From positions 268,669 through 332,668 of the forward strand of contig CM060312.1 in the NCBI GenBank assembly GCA_030674185.1: a stretch of DNA of 64,000 nucleotides, in the 5' to 3' direction. This document shows, in pieces, positions 27,889-41,500 of the stretch (position 1 is the stretch's first letter; each line of letters begins with the position of its first letter). Below the pieces are notes generated by a model. That model had not been told where the DNA came from. It saw only the letters and a list, made by a program, of their open reading frames with translations, and made no database searches. The translations under genes and the position numbers were made by a program. Origin of the DNA: Monoplex corrugatus. Lineage: Eukaryota > Mollusca > Gastropoda > Littorinimorpha > Ranellidae.

Positions 27889-28117
27889 CATGATAGTGTC
27901 CAGGGACAGTTCCATATGAACCAGACCCTCTTTGTGCAGGTAAATGATGCCCCTCAACACACCCTCCAGCAGACGAGGCACACTCTCACTGGGTTTATGG
28001 AATCCTTTAGACAGGAAGCGCCGTGCAGGCCTCAGGTCGCCCATAAACAGGAAGACAGGGGACTCTTGAAGACGACTCATACCCAGGAAGCGCGCCAGGT
28101 CGTCAGAACGTAGACAC
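27889..28117 (-). CDS. Pseudokinase gene, exon 4 (hinge to catalytic loop)
   Basis: The exon supplies one base completing an Arg codon, then 76 codons. The acceptor is TATGTGTGCGACAG and the donor ATG|GTAATG. The protein begins CLRSDDLARFLGM, which fits beta4 (x-x-I-v-x-f-l-G), then SPVFLFMGDL for beta5 and the hinge, then a helix-E-like stretch EGVLRGIIYLHKEGLVH. The catalytic loop reads HMELSLDTIM at residues 67-76, where active kinases have HRDLKPxNIM. Both Arg and Asp of HRD are replaced (HME), the loop lysine is replaced by Ser, and Asn by Thr. Loss of the catalytic base predicts no phosphotransfer. The protein joins exon 5 in phase 0. A partial duplicate lies 78 bp downstream. Confidence 0.88.
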
Positions 28118-28324
28118 CTGTCGCACACATAGCACATACATTTTATGAATCATACACATTTCATGTGATTCACACACACTTCACATGAGTCACACAGTTG
28201 ATATGAACCATATCCATTTCACATGAGTCAGTAAGTCTGGAAAAGTACTGTACTGGGCAGTCTTATGTCTAGATATGTATAATTACCTCAGTCTAGTGAT
28301 CGATTAACATCAGGAAGAGAGTTC
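28118..28324. repeat. Intron 3 proximal repeats
   Basis: Immediately beyond the exon 4 acceptor, degenerate 25-30-bp units contain TTTCACATGAGTCA or TTCATGTGATTCACAC. From about 28265 comes the first, broken copy of the exon-3-derived unit (ATTACCTCAGTCTAGTGATC), cut by the RTE insertion at about 28319. Confidence 0.65.
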
Positions 28325-28762
28325 TTGAATGTTATATAGAACCAATATTGTTGTACGGTTGTGAGGCGTGGACAGTCAAGAAGCAAAGCCAGAACAAGAT
28401 TGAGGCAGCCAAGATGTGGTTTCTAAGAAGGATGCTGAGAGTTCCATGGACAGCAAAGAAAACAAACGAGACAGTCTTCATGGAAGCAGACACAAGTACA
28501 CCATTCATACGGAAGATTAGGAAAAGGCAGGCAATATTCACAGGCCATTTTATGAGGAAAGGGGAATTGGAACACCTGGTCACAACAGGAAAGCTGGAGG
28601 GAAGGAGAGCACCGGGAAGACCTAGGGAGAAGATACTAGACGGACATGCAGAGTGGCTGAAGACAAGGAGGGTGGAAGAGATGCTTGAGGCAACAAGAGA
28701 TAGAGACAGGTGGAAGTCCATAACCGCCAACGCCATGTGGCAAGGCACCTGATGATGATGAT
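28325..28762 (+). mobile_element. 5'-truncated RTE-like LINE 3' end
   Basis: The plus-strand frame encodes the C-terminal end of an RTE-type reverse transcriptase: LLYGCEAWTVKKQ, FLRRMLRVPWTAKKTNE, the GHFMRK and GRPREK stretches, and DRWKSITANAMWQGT before a stop. This is followed by a (TGA)n tail, as is typical of RTE elements. The N-terminal and catalytic parts are absent. It is inserted into the exon-3-derived tandem repeats of intron 3. Confidence 0.88.
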
Positions 28763-29424
28763 GAGTGATCTCTCTCAGCAATGTATTCGGGTACGCCATG
28801 CACGTAGACCTGTACTAACATATGTCTAGATAATTACCTCAGTCTAACAATCTCTCTAGTCAACGCGTGTTCAGGTAAAGCCATTACGTAGATCTCTACT
28901 GACCTAAGGTGTTATCTATACTGTATGTATGGTGTAATTACCCGAGTCTAGTGATCTGTCTAATCAAGGCGTGTTCAGGTAAGCCCTGTATGTAGGTCTG
29001 TAGTGACCCAGTATGTCTGGGTATGTTGATGTAATTACCTTAGTCTGGCAATCTCTTAATCAAGGGTGTTCAGGTAGCCTTGTATGTAGGTCTGTAGTGA
29101 CCCAAGTTATGTCTGGGTATGTATGATGTAATTACCTTAGTCTGGCAATCTCTCTAATCAAGGCGTGTTCAGGTAAGCCTTGTATGTTGATCTGTACTGA
29201 CCTACGTTATGTCTAGGTATATATGATGTAATTTCCTGAGTCTAGTCAAGGCGTATTCAGGTAAACCCTGTACGTAGGTATGTACTGAACCAAGTTATGT
29301 CTAGGCACATGTATGTATGATGTAAAAAAAACTTAGTCTGGCGATCTCTCTAATCAAGGTGTGTTCAGGTAAGCCCTGTATGTAGGTCTTTACTGACCCA
29401 AGTTATGTCTAGGTATGCTTAATG
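28763..29424. repeat. ~100-bp tandem repeat derived from exon 3 and its donor
   Basis: Six diverged units have GTGTTCAGG or its equivalent at 28867, 28971, 29066, 29165, 29253 (as GTATTCAGG) and 29361. Spacings are 88-108 bp. The true exon has it at 29820. Each unit contains, on the minus strand, the exon's final coding part (LPEHAL, then a diverged IxxIxRL) and a GTAATTAC-type donor, followed by intron sequence. This shows that the repeat arose by tandem copying of the exon 3/intron 3 border. Confidence 0.85.
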
Positions 29425-29773
29425 TAGGCAGCTGAGATGTGGTTTCTAAGAAGGATGTTGAGAGTTCCATGGACAGCAAAGAAAACAAACGAGACAGTCT
29501 TCATGGAGGCAGACACAAGTAGATCATTCATTAAGGAAGATTAGGAAAAGGCAGGCAACATTCATAGGCCATTTTATGAGGAAAGTGGAATTGGAACACC
29601 TGGTCACAACAGGAAAGCTGGAGGGAAGGAGAGCACCCAGGGAGAAGATACTAGACGGACTTGCAGAGTGGCTGAAGACAGGGAGGGTGGAAGAGATGCT
29701 TGAGGCAACAAGAGACAGAGTACAGGTGGAAGTCCATAATCGCTAACGCCATGCGGCAAGGCACCTGATGATG
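29425..29773 (+). mobile_element. Second RTE-like LINE 3' fragment
   Basis: Nearly identical to 28407-28756 (starts GGCAGCTGAGATGTGG, ends CAAGGCACCTGATGATGATG) but with several indels that break the frame and one deletion around the GRP region. It is inserted between the exon-derived units and exon 3. Either it is an independent insertion, or it was carried along with the tandem duplication. Confidence 0.85.
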
Positions 29774-29790
29774 ATGCATGATGTAATTAC

Positions 29791-30020
29791 CTGAGTCTGG
29801 CGATCTCTTTAATCAAGGCGTGTTCAGGTAAGTCCTGTATGTAGGTCTTTCCTATCACGTCCCTCTTCTGAGCGCCGATGGCCACGTGACCTTTGTTGCA
29901 GTTGTTCCACAGACTGCATCCTGCCCCCACCATCCCTGCCCCACTGGAAGACCGCCTGGACTGTCCTCTCATAGACACACCAAGGCCTGAGCCCATTATA
30001 TCCCTCTTCTTCACGCTCAC
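29791..30020 (-). CDS. Pseudokinase gene, exon 3 (kinase N-lobe)
   Basis: The exon has 76 codons plus two bases. The acceptor is CTGTTTGCAG and the donor CAG|GTAATT. It starts in phase 0, in frame with exon 2 (SVE then VSVKKRD). The N-terminal half is Gly/Ser-rich (SGLGVSMRGQSRRSSSGAG) and probably a flexible or degenerate glycine-loop region. The beta3 strand reads GHVAIGAQKRDV at residues 44-55: the VAIK lysine is replaced by Gly, with a Lys three residues later that might or might not substitute. The helix-C Glu is likely E72 in KEIARLR. The 3' end of this exon has been copied in tandem into the following intron. Confidence 0.85.
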
Positions 30021-31732
30021 CTGCAAACAGCATAGTCATCACCATCACCTGACAAAGCCTGACAACTCACAGTCATCATGTATACCTGACAACACTTGAC
30101 GACACCTGAGAACACCTAACTACCACTGACAACCCTAGCAACACCTGACAACTCACAGTCATCATGTATACCTGACAGAACTTGACAACACCCGACGACA
30201 CCTAACGACACCTGACAATACCTGACAACTCACAGCCATCATGCATACCTGACAACATTTGACTACACCTGACAACTCATAGTCACCATGTATACCTGAC
30301 AACACTTGACGACACCTGAGAACACCTAACTAACATTGACAACCCCTAGCAACACCTGACAACTCACAGTCATCATGTATACCTGACAGAACTTGACAAC
30401 ACCCGACGACACCTAATCACACCTGACAATACCTGACAACTCACAGCCATCATGCACACCTGACAACATTTGACTACACCTGACAACTCATAGTCACCAT
30501 GTATATCTGACAACACTTGACGACACCTGAAAACACCTGACAACCACTGACAACCCTCGCTACACCTAACAACCCCTGGCAACACCTGACAACAGACAAT
30601 CATCATGTATACTAGACAACTACCTAACAACACCTGACAATACCTGACAAAACCTGACAAAACCTGACAATACCTGACAATACTGATACACACTGGCAAC
30701 ACTGACAATACATGACAATACCTGACAATACCTGACAACACCTGACAATACATTACAATACATGACAATACCTGACAACACTTGACAACACACAGTCATC
30801 ATGTATTCCTCAAAGCACCTGACAACACACAGTCATCATGTATTCCTAAAAAACACCTGACAACACACAGTCATCATGTATTCCTAAAAACACCTGACTA
30901 CACAGTCATCATGTATTCCTAAAAACACCTGACTACACACAGTCATCATGTATTCCTAAAAACACCTGACAACACACAGTCATCATGTATTCCTAAAAAC
31001 ACCTGACTACACACAGTCATCATGTATTCCTAAAAACACCTGATACACACAGTCATCATGTATTCCTAAAAACACCTGACTACACACAGTCATCATGTAT
31101 TCCTAAAAACACCGACAACCACAGTCATCATGTATTCCTAAAAACACCTGACTACACACAGTCATCATGTATTCCTAAAAACACCTGACTACACACAGTC
31201 ATCATGTATTCCTAAAAACACCTGACTACACACAGTCATCATGTATTCCTAAAAACACCTGACAACACCAGTCATCATGTATTCCTAAAAATACCTGACT
31301 ACACACTGTCATCATGTATACTGACAACACTGACAATACACAATCCTATGTGTAAATGACACGATCTGACAACACCTGACATCAGACAATCATCATGTGT
31401 ACCTGACAACACCTGACAGCACCTGACAACACTTGGCAACACGCAGTCATTATGTATACCTAAAGACACCTGGCAACACACAATCATCATATATACCTGA
31501 CAACACATAACAACACTGATAACACCTGACAACATACAGTAATCATGTATACATGACATCACATGACAACACCTGACAACACACAATCATCATGCATACC
31601 TGACAACACCTGACAACGCACAATCATCATGTATATTTGGCAATATCTGACAACACGCAATCATCATGTATACCTGACAACACCTGACAATACACAATCA
31701 TCATGTATACCTGAGAACACCTAACAATATAT
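30021..31732. repeat. Array D, left part (10-mer/37-bp intronic minisatellite)
   Basis: The array starts right at the exon 3 acceptor. Units combine one to four copies of a CTGACAACAC decamer with a CACAATCATCATGTATAC segment. From about 30780 to 31300 a homogeneous variant uses TCATCATGTATTCCTAAAAA. In the gene's orientation each unit reads CAGGTATAC, a splice-donor-like string. Confidence 0.95.
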
Positions 31733-32570
31733 GAGAAACCAGAAGAACAAGAAAACCAGAAGAACAAGAAAACCAATGTAAGCGCGTCTCCAACAAGACA
31801 AAACAAAACAAGCGCAAATTTTCGGCCAACTAGCCTTTGTCAAGCGCGAACGCACGGTCACAGACAAATCACAGACACCAAACAATGGATAATAAAAACG
31901 GGACTAAAAACTTCCCTGCCGCCTCGTCCAGTGGGTAAGAGATGGAATGCCCATGTCATCATGAGCAGTAGTAAGAAAAGGGGAGAGGGGAGGCAACTGT
32001 GATGTCAAAAGGGAAGTGAGATGAGTTCTGCAATTTTGAGAAGTGGCCATGCCATATCGGTATAGCCCCGTTCTGAAGAAGGCACAGGGCAAGAGCCAAG
32101 AGATAAGGGAGTAGATTGTGCCCGGTGCCAAGAATCTGGTAGGCGTGGGAACAGGAAGAGACATGAAATGGCATGTCTGAATTTTGTTACTCATGGTTTG
32201 TCGTTAAGACCATGTGGTTTGCGTGTTCCAAGTTTATTTATGAGGTGGGATTCTCTGTCTTTCCTGTCTATGGTGCTGTTATTGTGTAGAAGCCACAGAC
32301 CTTTCACTCGGATGTCATTGATTGAGTGGTCTGATTGGTTGAAGTGATTGGGGATAGTTTTATCCCTTTGGTGGCGGATATCAGCCAAGTGTTCTTTGAA
32401 ACGTGTGTCAAGGGTGCGTCCAGTTTCACCAATATACAATTGGGAACATTTAGAGCAGCTGATCAAGTAGACAATGTTATAAGTTTGACAGTTGAAATGT
32501 TTTGTAATTCTCATATGAGATTTGGGGCCTTTGACTGTGGTGGCTGAGCACAAGAAAGGACAATACACAA
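31733..32570 (-). mobile_element. Penelope-like element, 3' part with GIY-YIG domain
   Basis: The fragment is oriented minus and inserted into array D. It contains the GIY-YIG nuclease frame (32574-32191) and then about 450 bp of 3' sequence ending with a duplicated AACCAGAAGAACAAGAAAAC. The region from about 32194 to 31750 is about 95% identical by eye to the plus-strand copy at about 50890-51500, so this is a repeated family. The reverse-transcriptase part is missing. Confidence 0.85.
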
Positions 32571-32574
32571 TCAC
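32191..32574 (-). pseudogene. GIY-YIG endonuclease domain of a Penelope-like element (partial)
   Basis: An open frame of 127 codons whose first few codons lie in flanking repeat. The family pattern is clear: a zinc-ligand-like CQTYNIVYLISCSKC (positions 32-46), the catalytic YIGETGRTLDTRFKEH (48-63), a histidine-rich stretch (HFNQSDHSI), and ESHLINKLGTRKP near the end with the conserved Glu. In Penelope-like elements this domain cleaves target DNA and normally follows a reverse transcriptase, which is absent here. The fragment is therefore dead on its own. Its TGA stop overlaps the ATG of a 96-codon frame (32194-31904), which is also open in the plus copy at 51061-51351. Confidence 0.85.
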
Positions 32575-35500
32575 TATGAGAAGACATAATCATCATGTAT
32601 CTGACAACACCTGACAACACAAATCATTATGTATACCTGACAATACCTGACAAAACCTGACAACACACAATCATCATGCCTAAATGGCAACACCTGACAA
32701 CACCTGACAACAAACAATCATCAGGTATACCTGACAACACCTGACAACACCTGACAACACACAATCATCAGGTATACTGACAACACATGACAACACACAA
32801 TCATCATGTATACCTGACAACACCTGACAACACCTGACAACACACGATAATCATGTATACCTGACAACACCTGTCAACACAAGATCATCATGTACACCTG
32901 ACATCACCTGACAACACACAATCACCATGTATACCTGGCAACACTTGAAAACCCACAATCATCATGTATACCTGACAATACCTCACAACACCTCACAATA
33001 GTCAATCATCAATTATACCTGACAACACTGACGACACACAATCATCATGTACTGACAAACCTGACAGTACCTGACAACACACAATCATCATGTCTACCTG
33101 AAAACACCTGACAACACCTGACAACACACAATAATCAGGTATACCTGACAATACCTGACAACCACGTGACAACACACAATCATCACGTATACCTGACAAC
33201 ACCTGACAACACACAATCATCATGTATACCTGACAACATCTGACAACACACAATCATCATGTATACCTGAAAACACCTGACAACACACAATCATCATGTA
33301 TATCTGACAACACCTGACAACACACAATCATTATGTATACCTGGCAACACCTGACAACACACAATCATCATGTATTACCTGACAACACCTGACAACACAC
33401 AATCATCATGTATACCTGACAACACCTAACAACACACAATCATTATGTATACATAACAACACCTGACAACACCTGACAACACACAACCATCATGTATACC
33501 TGACAACACCTGACAACACCTGACAACACACAATCATTATGTATACCTGACAACACCTGACAACACACAATCATTATGTATACCTGACAACACCTGACAA
33601 CACACAATCATCATGTATACCTGACAACACCTAACAACACACAATCATCATGTATACCTGACAACACTCACAACACACAATCATCATGTATACCTGACAA
33701 CACTCACAACACACAATCATCATGTATACATGTACCTGACAATATCTGACAGCACCCGAAAACACAAAATCATCATGTATAGCTGACAACACCTGACAAC
33801 ACCTGACAATACCTGACATCACACAATCATCGTGTATACCTGAGAACACCTGACAACACATTATCATCATGTACACCTGACAATATCTCACATCACCTGT
33901 AAACACATCAATATGTATATTTGACAACACCTGACAATATCTGACAACACACAATCTTCATGTATACTTGACAACACCTGACAATATCTGACAACATACA
34001 ATTATCATGCATCCTGACAACACCTGACAATACCTGACAACACACAATCATCAGGCATACCTGACAACACCTGACAACATTTGACAACACACAATCATCA
34101 TATATATATATCTTACAAAACCCATGACAATACCTGACAACACACAATCATCATGTATACTTGACAATACCTGGCAACATACAGTCATCATGTATACTTG
34201 ACAACATCTGACAACACCTGACAACACTGACAACACACAGTCATCATGTATACCTGACAACACCTGACAAACCTGACAACACCTGACAAACTCTGACAAC
34301 ACACAGTCATCATGTATACCTGACAACACCTGACAAACCTGACAACACCTGACAAACTCTGACAACACACAGTCATCATGTATACCTGACAATACCTGGC
34401 AACATACAGTCATCATGTATAATATGACAACACCTAACAAGACCTGACAACACCTGACAACATACATTTATCATGTATACCTGTCATCACGTGACAACAT
34501 CTGACAAAAGACAATCATAATGTATACCTAACAACACCTGACAACATCTGACAACACCTGACAACATAATTCATCATGTGTACCGGACAATACCTGCCAA
34601 GACATGACAACAAATATCATATACACCTGACAATATCTGACAACATACTGTCATCATGTCTACCTGACATAAATTGACATCTGACAACACCTGACAACAT
34701 ACAGTCTATATGTATACCTGACAACACCTGATAACACTTGACAACAGACAATCATCATGTATACCTGACAACATCTGACAACACCTGACAACACCTGAAA
34801 ACATACAGTCGTCATGTATACCTGACAACAGATGATAACACCTGACAACACACAATGATCATGTATACCTGACAACATCTGACAACACCTGACAATACCT
34901 GACAATACAGAATCGTCATGTATACCTGACAATACCTGACAACACCTGACAATACATGATAACACACAATCATCAAGAGTAAAGACAACACCTGACAACA
35001 CACAATCATTATGTATACCTGACAATATCTGACAACACCTGAAAACACACAATCATCATATATATCTGACAACACCTGACAATATCTGACTTAACATTAC
35101 CTGACAGCACCTGACAACAGACAATCATCATGTATACCTGACAACACCTCACACAAACAATCATCATGCATACCTAAAAGCACCTGACAACACATGACAA
35201 CACACAATCATCACGTATGCCTGACAACACCTAACAACACCTGGCAGCACACAATCATCACGTATACCTGACAACACATGACAAACACCTGACAACACAC
35301 AATCATGACGTATACTGACAACACCTAACAACACCTGACAGCACACAATCATCACGTATACCTGACAACACCTAACAACACCTGACAGCACACAATCATC
35401 ACGTATACCTGACAACACCTAACAACACCTGACAGCACACAATCATCACGTATACCTGACAACACCTAACAACACCTGACAGCACACAATCATCATGTAT

Positions 35501-38500
35501 ACCTGACAACACCTAACAACACCTGACAGCACACAATCATCATGTATACCTGACAACACCTAACAACACCTGACAGCACACAATCATCACGTATACCTGA
35601 CAACACATGACAAACACCTGTCAGCACACAATCATCACGTATACCTGACAACACATGACAACACCTGACAGCACACAATCATAATGTATACTTGGCAACA
35701 CCTGTCAACACATGAAAACAGACAATCATCATGTATACCTAACAGCACCTGACAAACATCACAACACGCAATCATCATGTATACCTGGCAACACATAACA
35801 ACACCTGACAACACAAAATCATCATGTATACCCGACGACACCTGACAACATACAATCATCATATATACCTGACAACACCTGACAACACCTGACAACACAC
35901 AACCATCATGTATACCTGAAAATACCTGACAACACACAACCATCATGTATATTTGACAACACTGACAACACCTGACAACGCACAACAATCATGTATACCT
36001 GACAACACTTGACAACACCTGACAACACACAACTATGATGTATACCTGACAACACCTGACAACACACCATCATCATGTAGACCTGACAATACCTGAATAA
36101 ACCGGAGAACACCTGAACACATAATTATCAATTATAACCTGACAATACATGACAACACCTGACAAAACCTGACATCAGACAATCATCATATATACCTGAC
36201 AACATACAGTCATCATGTATACCTGACAACACCTGACTACATCTGGCAACACCTGACAAAACCTGACATCAGACAATCATCATGTATACCTGACAACACC
36301 TGACAACACACAATCATCGTTTATTGTTTGCAACACGTGACAACACCTGACAACAGACAATCATCATGTATTCCTGACAACATCTGACAACACCTGACAA
36401 CACACAATCATCATGTATACCTGACAACATCCGACAACAGACAATCATATATACCTGACAACATCTGACAAATAAACAATCACCATGTATACCTGACAAC
36501 ACGTGACAACACCTGACAACACACAATCATCGTTTATTGTTTGCAACACGTGACAACACCTGACAACAGACAATCATCATGTATTCCTGACAATATCTGA
36601 CAACACCTGACAACACACAATCATCATGTATACCTGACAACACCTGACAACAGACAATCATCATGTATACCTGACAACACCTGACGACACCTGACAACAC
36701 ACAATCATAATGTATTCCTGACAACACCTGACAACACCTGACGACACCTGACAACAGACAATCATCGTGTATTCCTGACAACACCTGACAACACCTGACA
36801 AGAGACAATCATCATGTATTCTTGTCAATATCTGACAACACCTGACAACATACAATCATAATGTATTCCTGACAAAACGTGACGACACCTGACAACAGAC
36901 AATCATTGTGTATACCTGACAACACCTGACAACAATCATCGTGTATAACTGACAACACCTGACAACAGACAATCATCATATGTTGTTTAGAACACGTGAC
37001 AACACCTGACAACAGACAATCATCGTTTATTGTTTACAACACGTGACAACACCTGACAACAGACAATATCGTTTATTGTTTACAACACGTGACAACAGCT
37101 GACAACAGACAATATATCGTTTGTTGTTTACAACACGTGAAAACAACACCTGTACAACGTAACAATCATTCGTTTATTGTTTACAACACGTGACAACACC
37201 TGACAACAGACAATCATCGTTTATTGTTTACAACACGTGACAACACCTGACAACACACAATCGTCATGTATTCCTGACAATATCTGACGACACCTGACAA
37301 CAGGCAATCATCGTGTATACGTGACAACACCTGAGAACTGACAATCATCGTGTATTCCTCACAACACGTGACAACACCTGACAACACCTGACAACATCTG
37401 ACAACACCTGACAACACCTGACGACACCTGACGATACCTGACAACAGACAGTCATCGTGTATTGCTGACAACACCTAACAACAGACAATCCTCGCTTTTG
37501 TTTACAACACGTGACAACACTGACAACAGACAATCATCATGTATTTTAGACAACACCTGACAACACACAATCATCATGTATTCCTGACAATATCTGACAA
37601 CTGACAATCATCATGTATTCCTGACAATATCTGACAACATCTGACGACGCATGACAAAAGACAATCATCGTGTATACCTGACAACACCTGACAACAGACA
37701 ATCATCATGTATTCCTGACAACACCTGACAACCCTGACAACACCTGACAACACCTGACAACACCTGACAACACCTGACAACACACAATCATCGTGTATAC
37801 CTGACAACACCTGACAACACACAATCATCGTGTATACCTGACAACACCTGACAACACCTTACAACACACAATCATCGTGTATACCTGACAACACCTGACA
37901 ACACCTGACAACAGACAATCATCATGTATTCCTGACAACACCTGACAACACCTGACAAAACCTGACAACACACAATCATCGTGTATACCTGACAACACCT
38001 GACAACACCTGACAACAGACAATCATCATGTATTCCTGACAACACCTGACAACACCTGACAACTGACAATCATGATGTATTCCTGACAACACCTGACACC
38101 TTACAACAATCATCATGTATTTCTGACAACACCTGACAACACCTGAAAACTGACAATCATGATGTATACCTGACGACACCTGACAACAGACAATCATCAT
38201 GTATTCCTGACAACATCTGACAACACCTGACAACACACAATCATCATGTATACCTGACAACATCGGACAACAGACAATCATATATACCTGACAACACCTG
38301 ACAAATAAACAATCACCATGTATACCTGACAACACGTGACAACACCTGACAACACACAATCATCGTTTATTGTTTGCAACACGTGACAACACCTGACAAC
38401 AGACAATCATCATGTATTCCTGACAATATCTGACAACACCTGACAACACACAATCATCATGTATACCTGACAACACCTGACAACAGACAATCATCATGTA

Positions 38501-41500
38501 TACCTGACAACACCTGACGACACCAGACAACACACAATCATAATGTATTCCTGACAACACCTGACAACACCTGACGACACCTGACAACAGACAATCATCG
38601 TGTATTCCTGACAACACCTGACAACACCTGACAAGAGACAATCATCATGTATTCTTGTCAATATCTGACAACACCTGACAACATACAATCATAATGTATT
38701 CCTGACAAAACGTGACGACACCTGACAACAGACAATCATTGTGTATACCTGACAACACCTGACAACAATCATCGTGTATAACTGACAACACCTGACAACA
38801 GACAATGGTCGTTTATTGTTTACAACACGTGACAACACCTGACAACAGACAATCATCGTTTATTGTTTACAACACGTGAGAACAGCTGACAACAGACAAT
38901 CATCGTTGATTGTTTACAACACGTGACAACACCTGACAACAGACAAATCGTGTATTGTTTACAACACGTGACAACACCTGACAACAGACAATCATCGTTT
39001 ATTGTTTACAACACGTGACAACACCTGACAACAGACAATAATCGTGTATTGTTTACAACACTTGACAACAGCTGACAACAGACAATCATCGTTTATTGTT
39101 TACAACACGTGACAACACCTGACAACAGACAATCATCGTTTATTGTTTACAACACGTGACAACACCTGACAACAGACAATCATCGTTTATTGTTTACAAC
39201 ACGTGACAACACCTGACAACAGACAATCATCGTTTATTGTTTACAACACGTGACAACACCTGACAACAGACAATCATGGTTTATTGTTTTACAACACGTG
39301 ACAACACCTGACAACACACAATCGTCATGTATCCTGACAATATCTGACGACACCTGACAACAGGCAATCATCGTGTATACGTGACAACACCTGACAACTG
39401 ACAATCATCGTGTATTCCTCAGAAACACGTGACAACACCTGACAACACCTGACAACATGACACACTGACAACACCTGACGACACCTGACGATACCTGACA
39501 ACAGACAGTCATCGTGTATTGCTGACAACACCTGACAACAGACAATCCTCGCTTATTGTTTACAACACGTGACAACACCTGACAACAGAAATCATCGTGT
39601 ATTCCTGACAACACCTGACGACACATAACAAAAGACAATCATCGTGTATACCTGACAACCCCTGACAACACCTGACAACACACAATCATCGTGTATACCT
39701 GACAACACCTGACAACACCTGACAACACACAATCATCGTGTATACCTGACAACACCTGACAACACCTTAAAACACACAATCATCGTGTATACCTGACAAC
39801 ACTGACAAAACCTGACAACAGACAATCATCATGTATTCCTGAAAAAACCTGACAACACCTGACAACACACAATCATCGTGTATACCTACAACACCTGACA
39901 ACACCTGACAACAGACAATCATCATGTATTCCTGACAACACCTGACAACACCTGACAACGACAAATCATGTATTCCTGACAACACCTGACAACTGACAAT
40001 CATCGTGTATACCTGACAACACCTGACACCTACAACAATCATCATGTATTCCTGACAACACCTGACAACTGACAACATGATGTATACCTGACGACACCTG
40101 ACAACAGACAATCATCGTGTATTCCTGACAACACCTGACGACACATAACAAAAGACAATCATCGTGTATACCTGACAACCCTGACAACACCTGACAACAG
40201 ACAATCATCATCATGTATACCTGACAACACCTGACAACACCTGACAACAGACAATCACCATGTATACCTGACAACTCCTGGAACACCTGAACAGACAATC
40301 ATCATGTATACCTGACAACATCTGACAACAGACAATCATCATCACGTATACTGACAACACCTGACAACACCTGACAACAGACAATCATCGTGTATACCTG
40401 ACAACACCTGACAACAGACAATCATCTGTATACCTGACAACACTGACAACACCTGACAACACCTGACAACACACTGACAACAGACAATCATCATGTATAC
40501 CTGACAACACCTGACAACACACAATCATCATGTATACATGACAACACCTGACAACACCAGACAACAGACAATCATCATGTATACCTGCAACACCTGACAA
40601 CACACATCATCATGTATACCTGACAAACCTGACAACACACAATCTTCATGTATACCTGACAACACCTGACAACAACAATCATCATGATACCTGACAACAC
40701 CTGACAACACTGACAACAGACAATCATCATGTATACTGACAACACCTGACAACACACAATCATCATGTATACCTGACAACACCTGACAACACCTGACAAC
40801 ACACAATCATCATGTATACCTGACAACACCTGACAACACCAGACAACACACAATCATCATGTATACCTGGCAACACACCTGACAACACACAATCATTATT
40901 TTACCTGACACACCTGACAACATACAATCATCATGTATACCTGACAACACCTGACAACAGACAATCATCACTTATACCTGACAACACTGACAACAGACAA
41001 TCATCATGTATACCTGACAACACCTGACAACGACAATCATCATGTATACCTGACAACACCTGACAACAACCAGACAACACACAATCATAATGTATATGTG
41101 ACAACACCTGATAACAGACAATCATCATGTATACCTAACAACACCTGACAACAGACAATCATCATGTATACCTAACGCATTGACAACACCTAACAACAGA
41201 CAATCATCAGTGTATAACCTGACAACACCTGACAACAGACAATCATCGTTTATTGTTTACAACACGTGACAACACCTGACAACAGACAATGATCGTTTAT
41301 TGTTTACAACACTGACAACACCTGACAACAGACAATCATCGTTTATTGTTTACAACACGTGAGAACAGCTGACAACAGACAATATCGTTTATTGTTTACA
41401 ACACGTGACAACACCTGACAACAGACAATAATCGTTTATTGTTTACAACACGTGACAACACCTGACAACAGACAATCATCATATGTTGTTTACAACACGT

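Noticed and set aside
28332..28799. 155-codon minus-strand frame overlapping the RTE fragment
   Set aside because: It is antisense to a recognisable RTE reverse-transcriptase tail.
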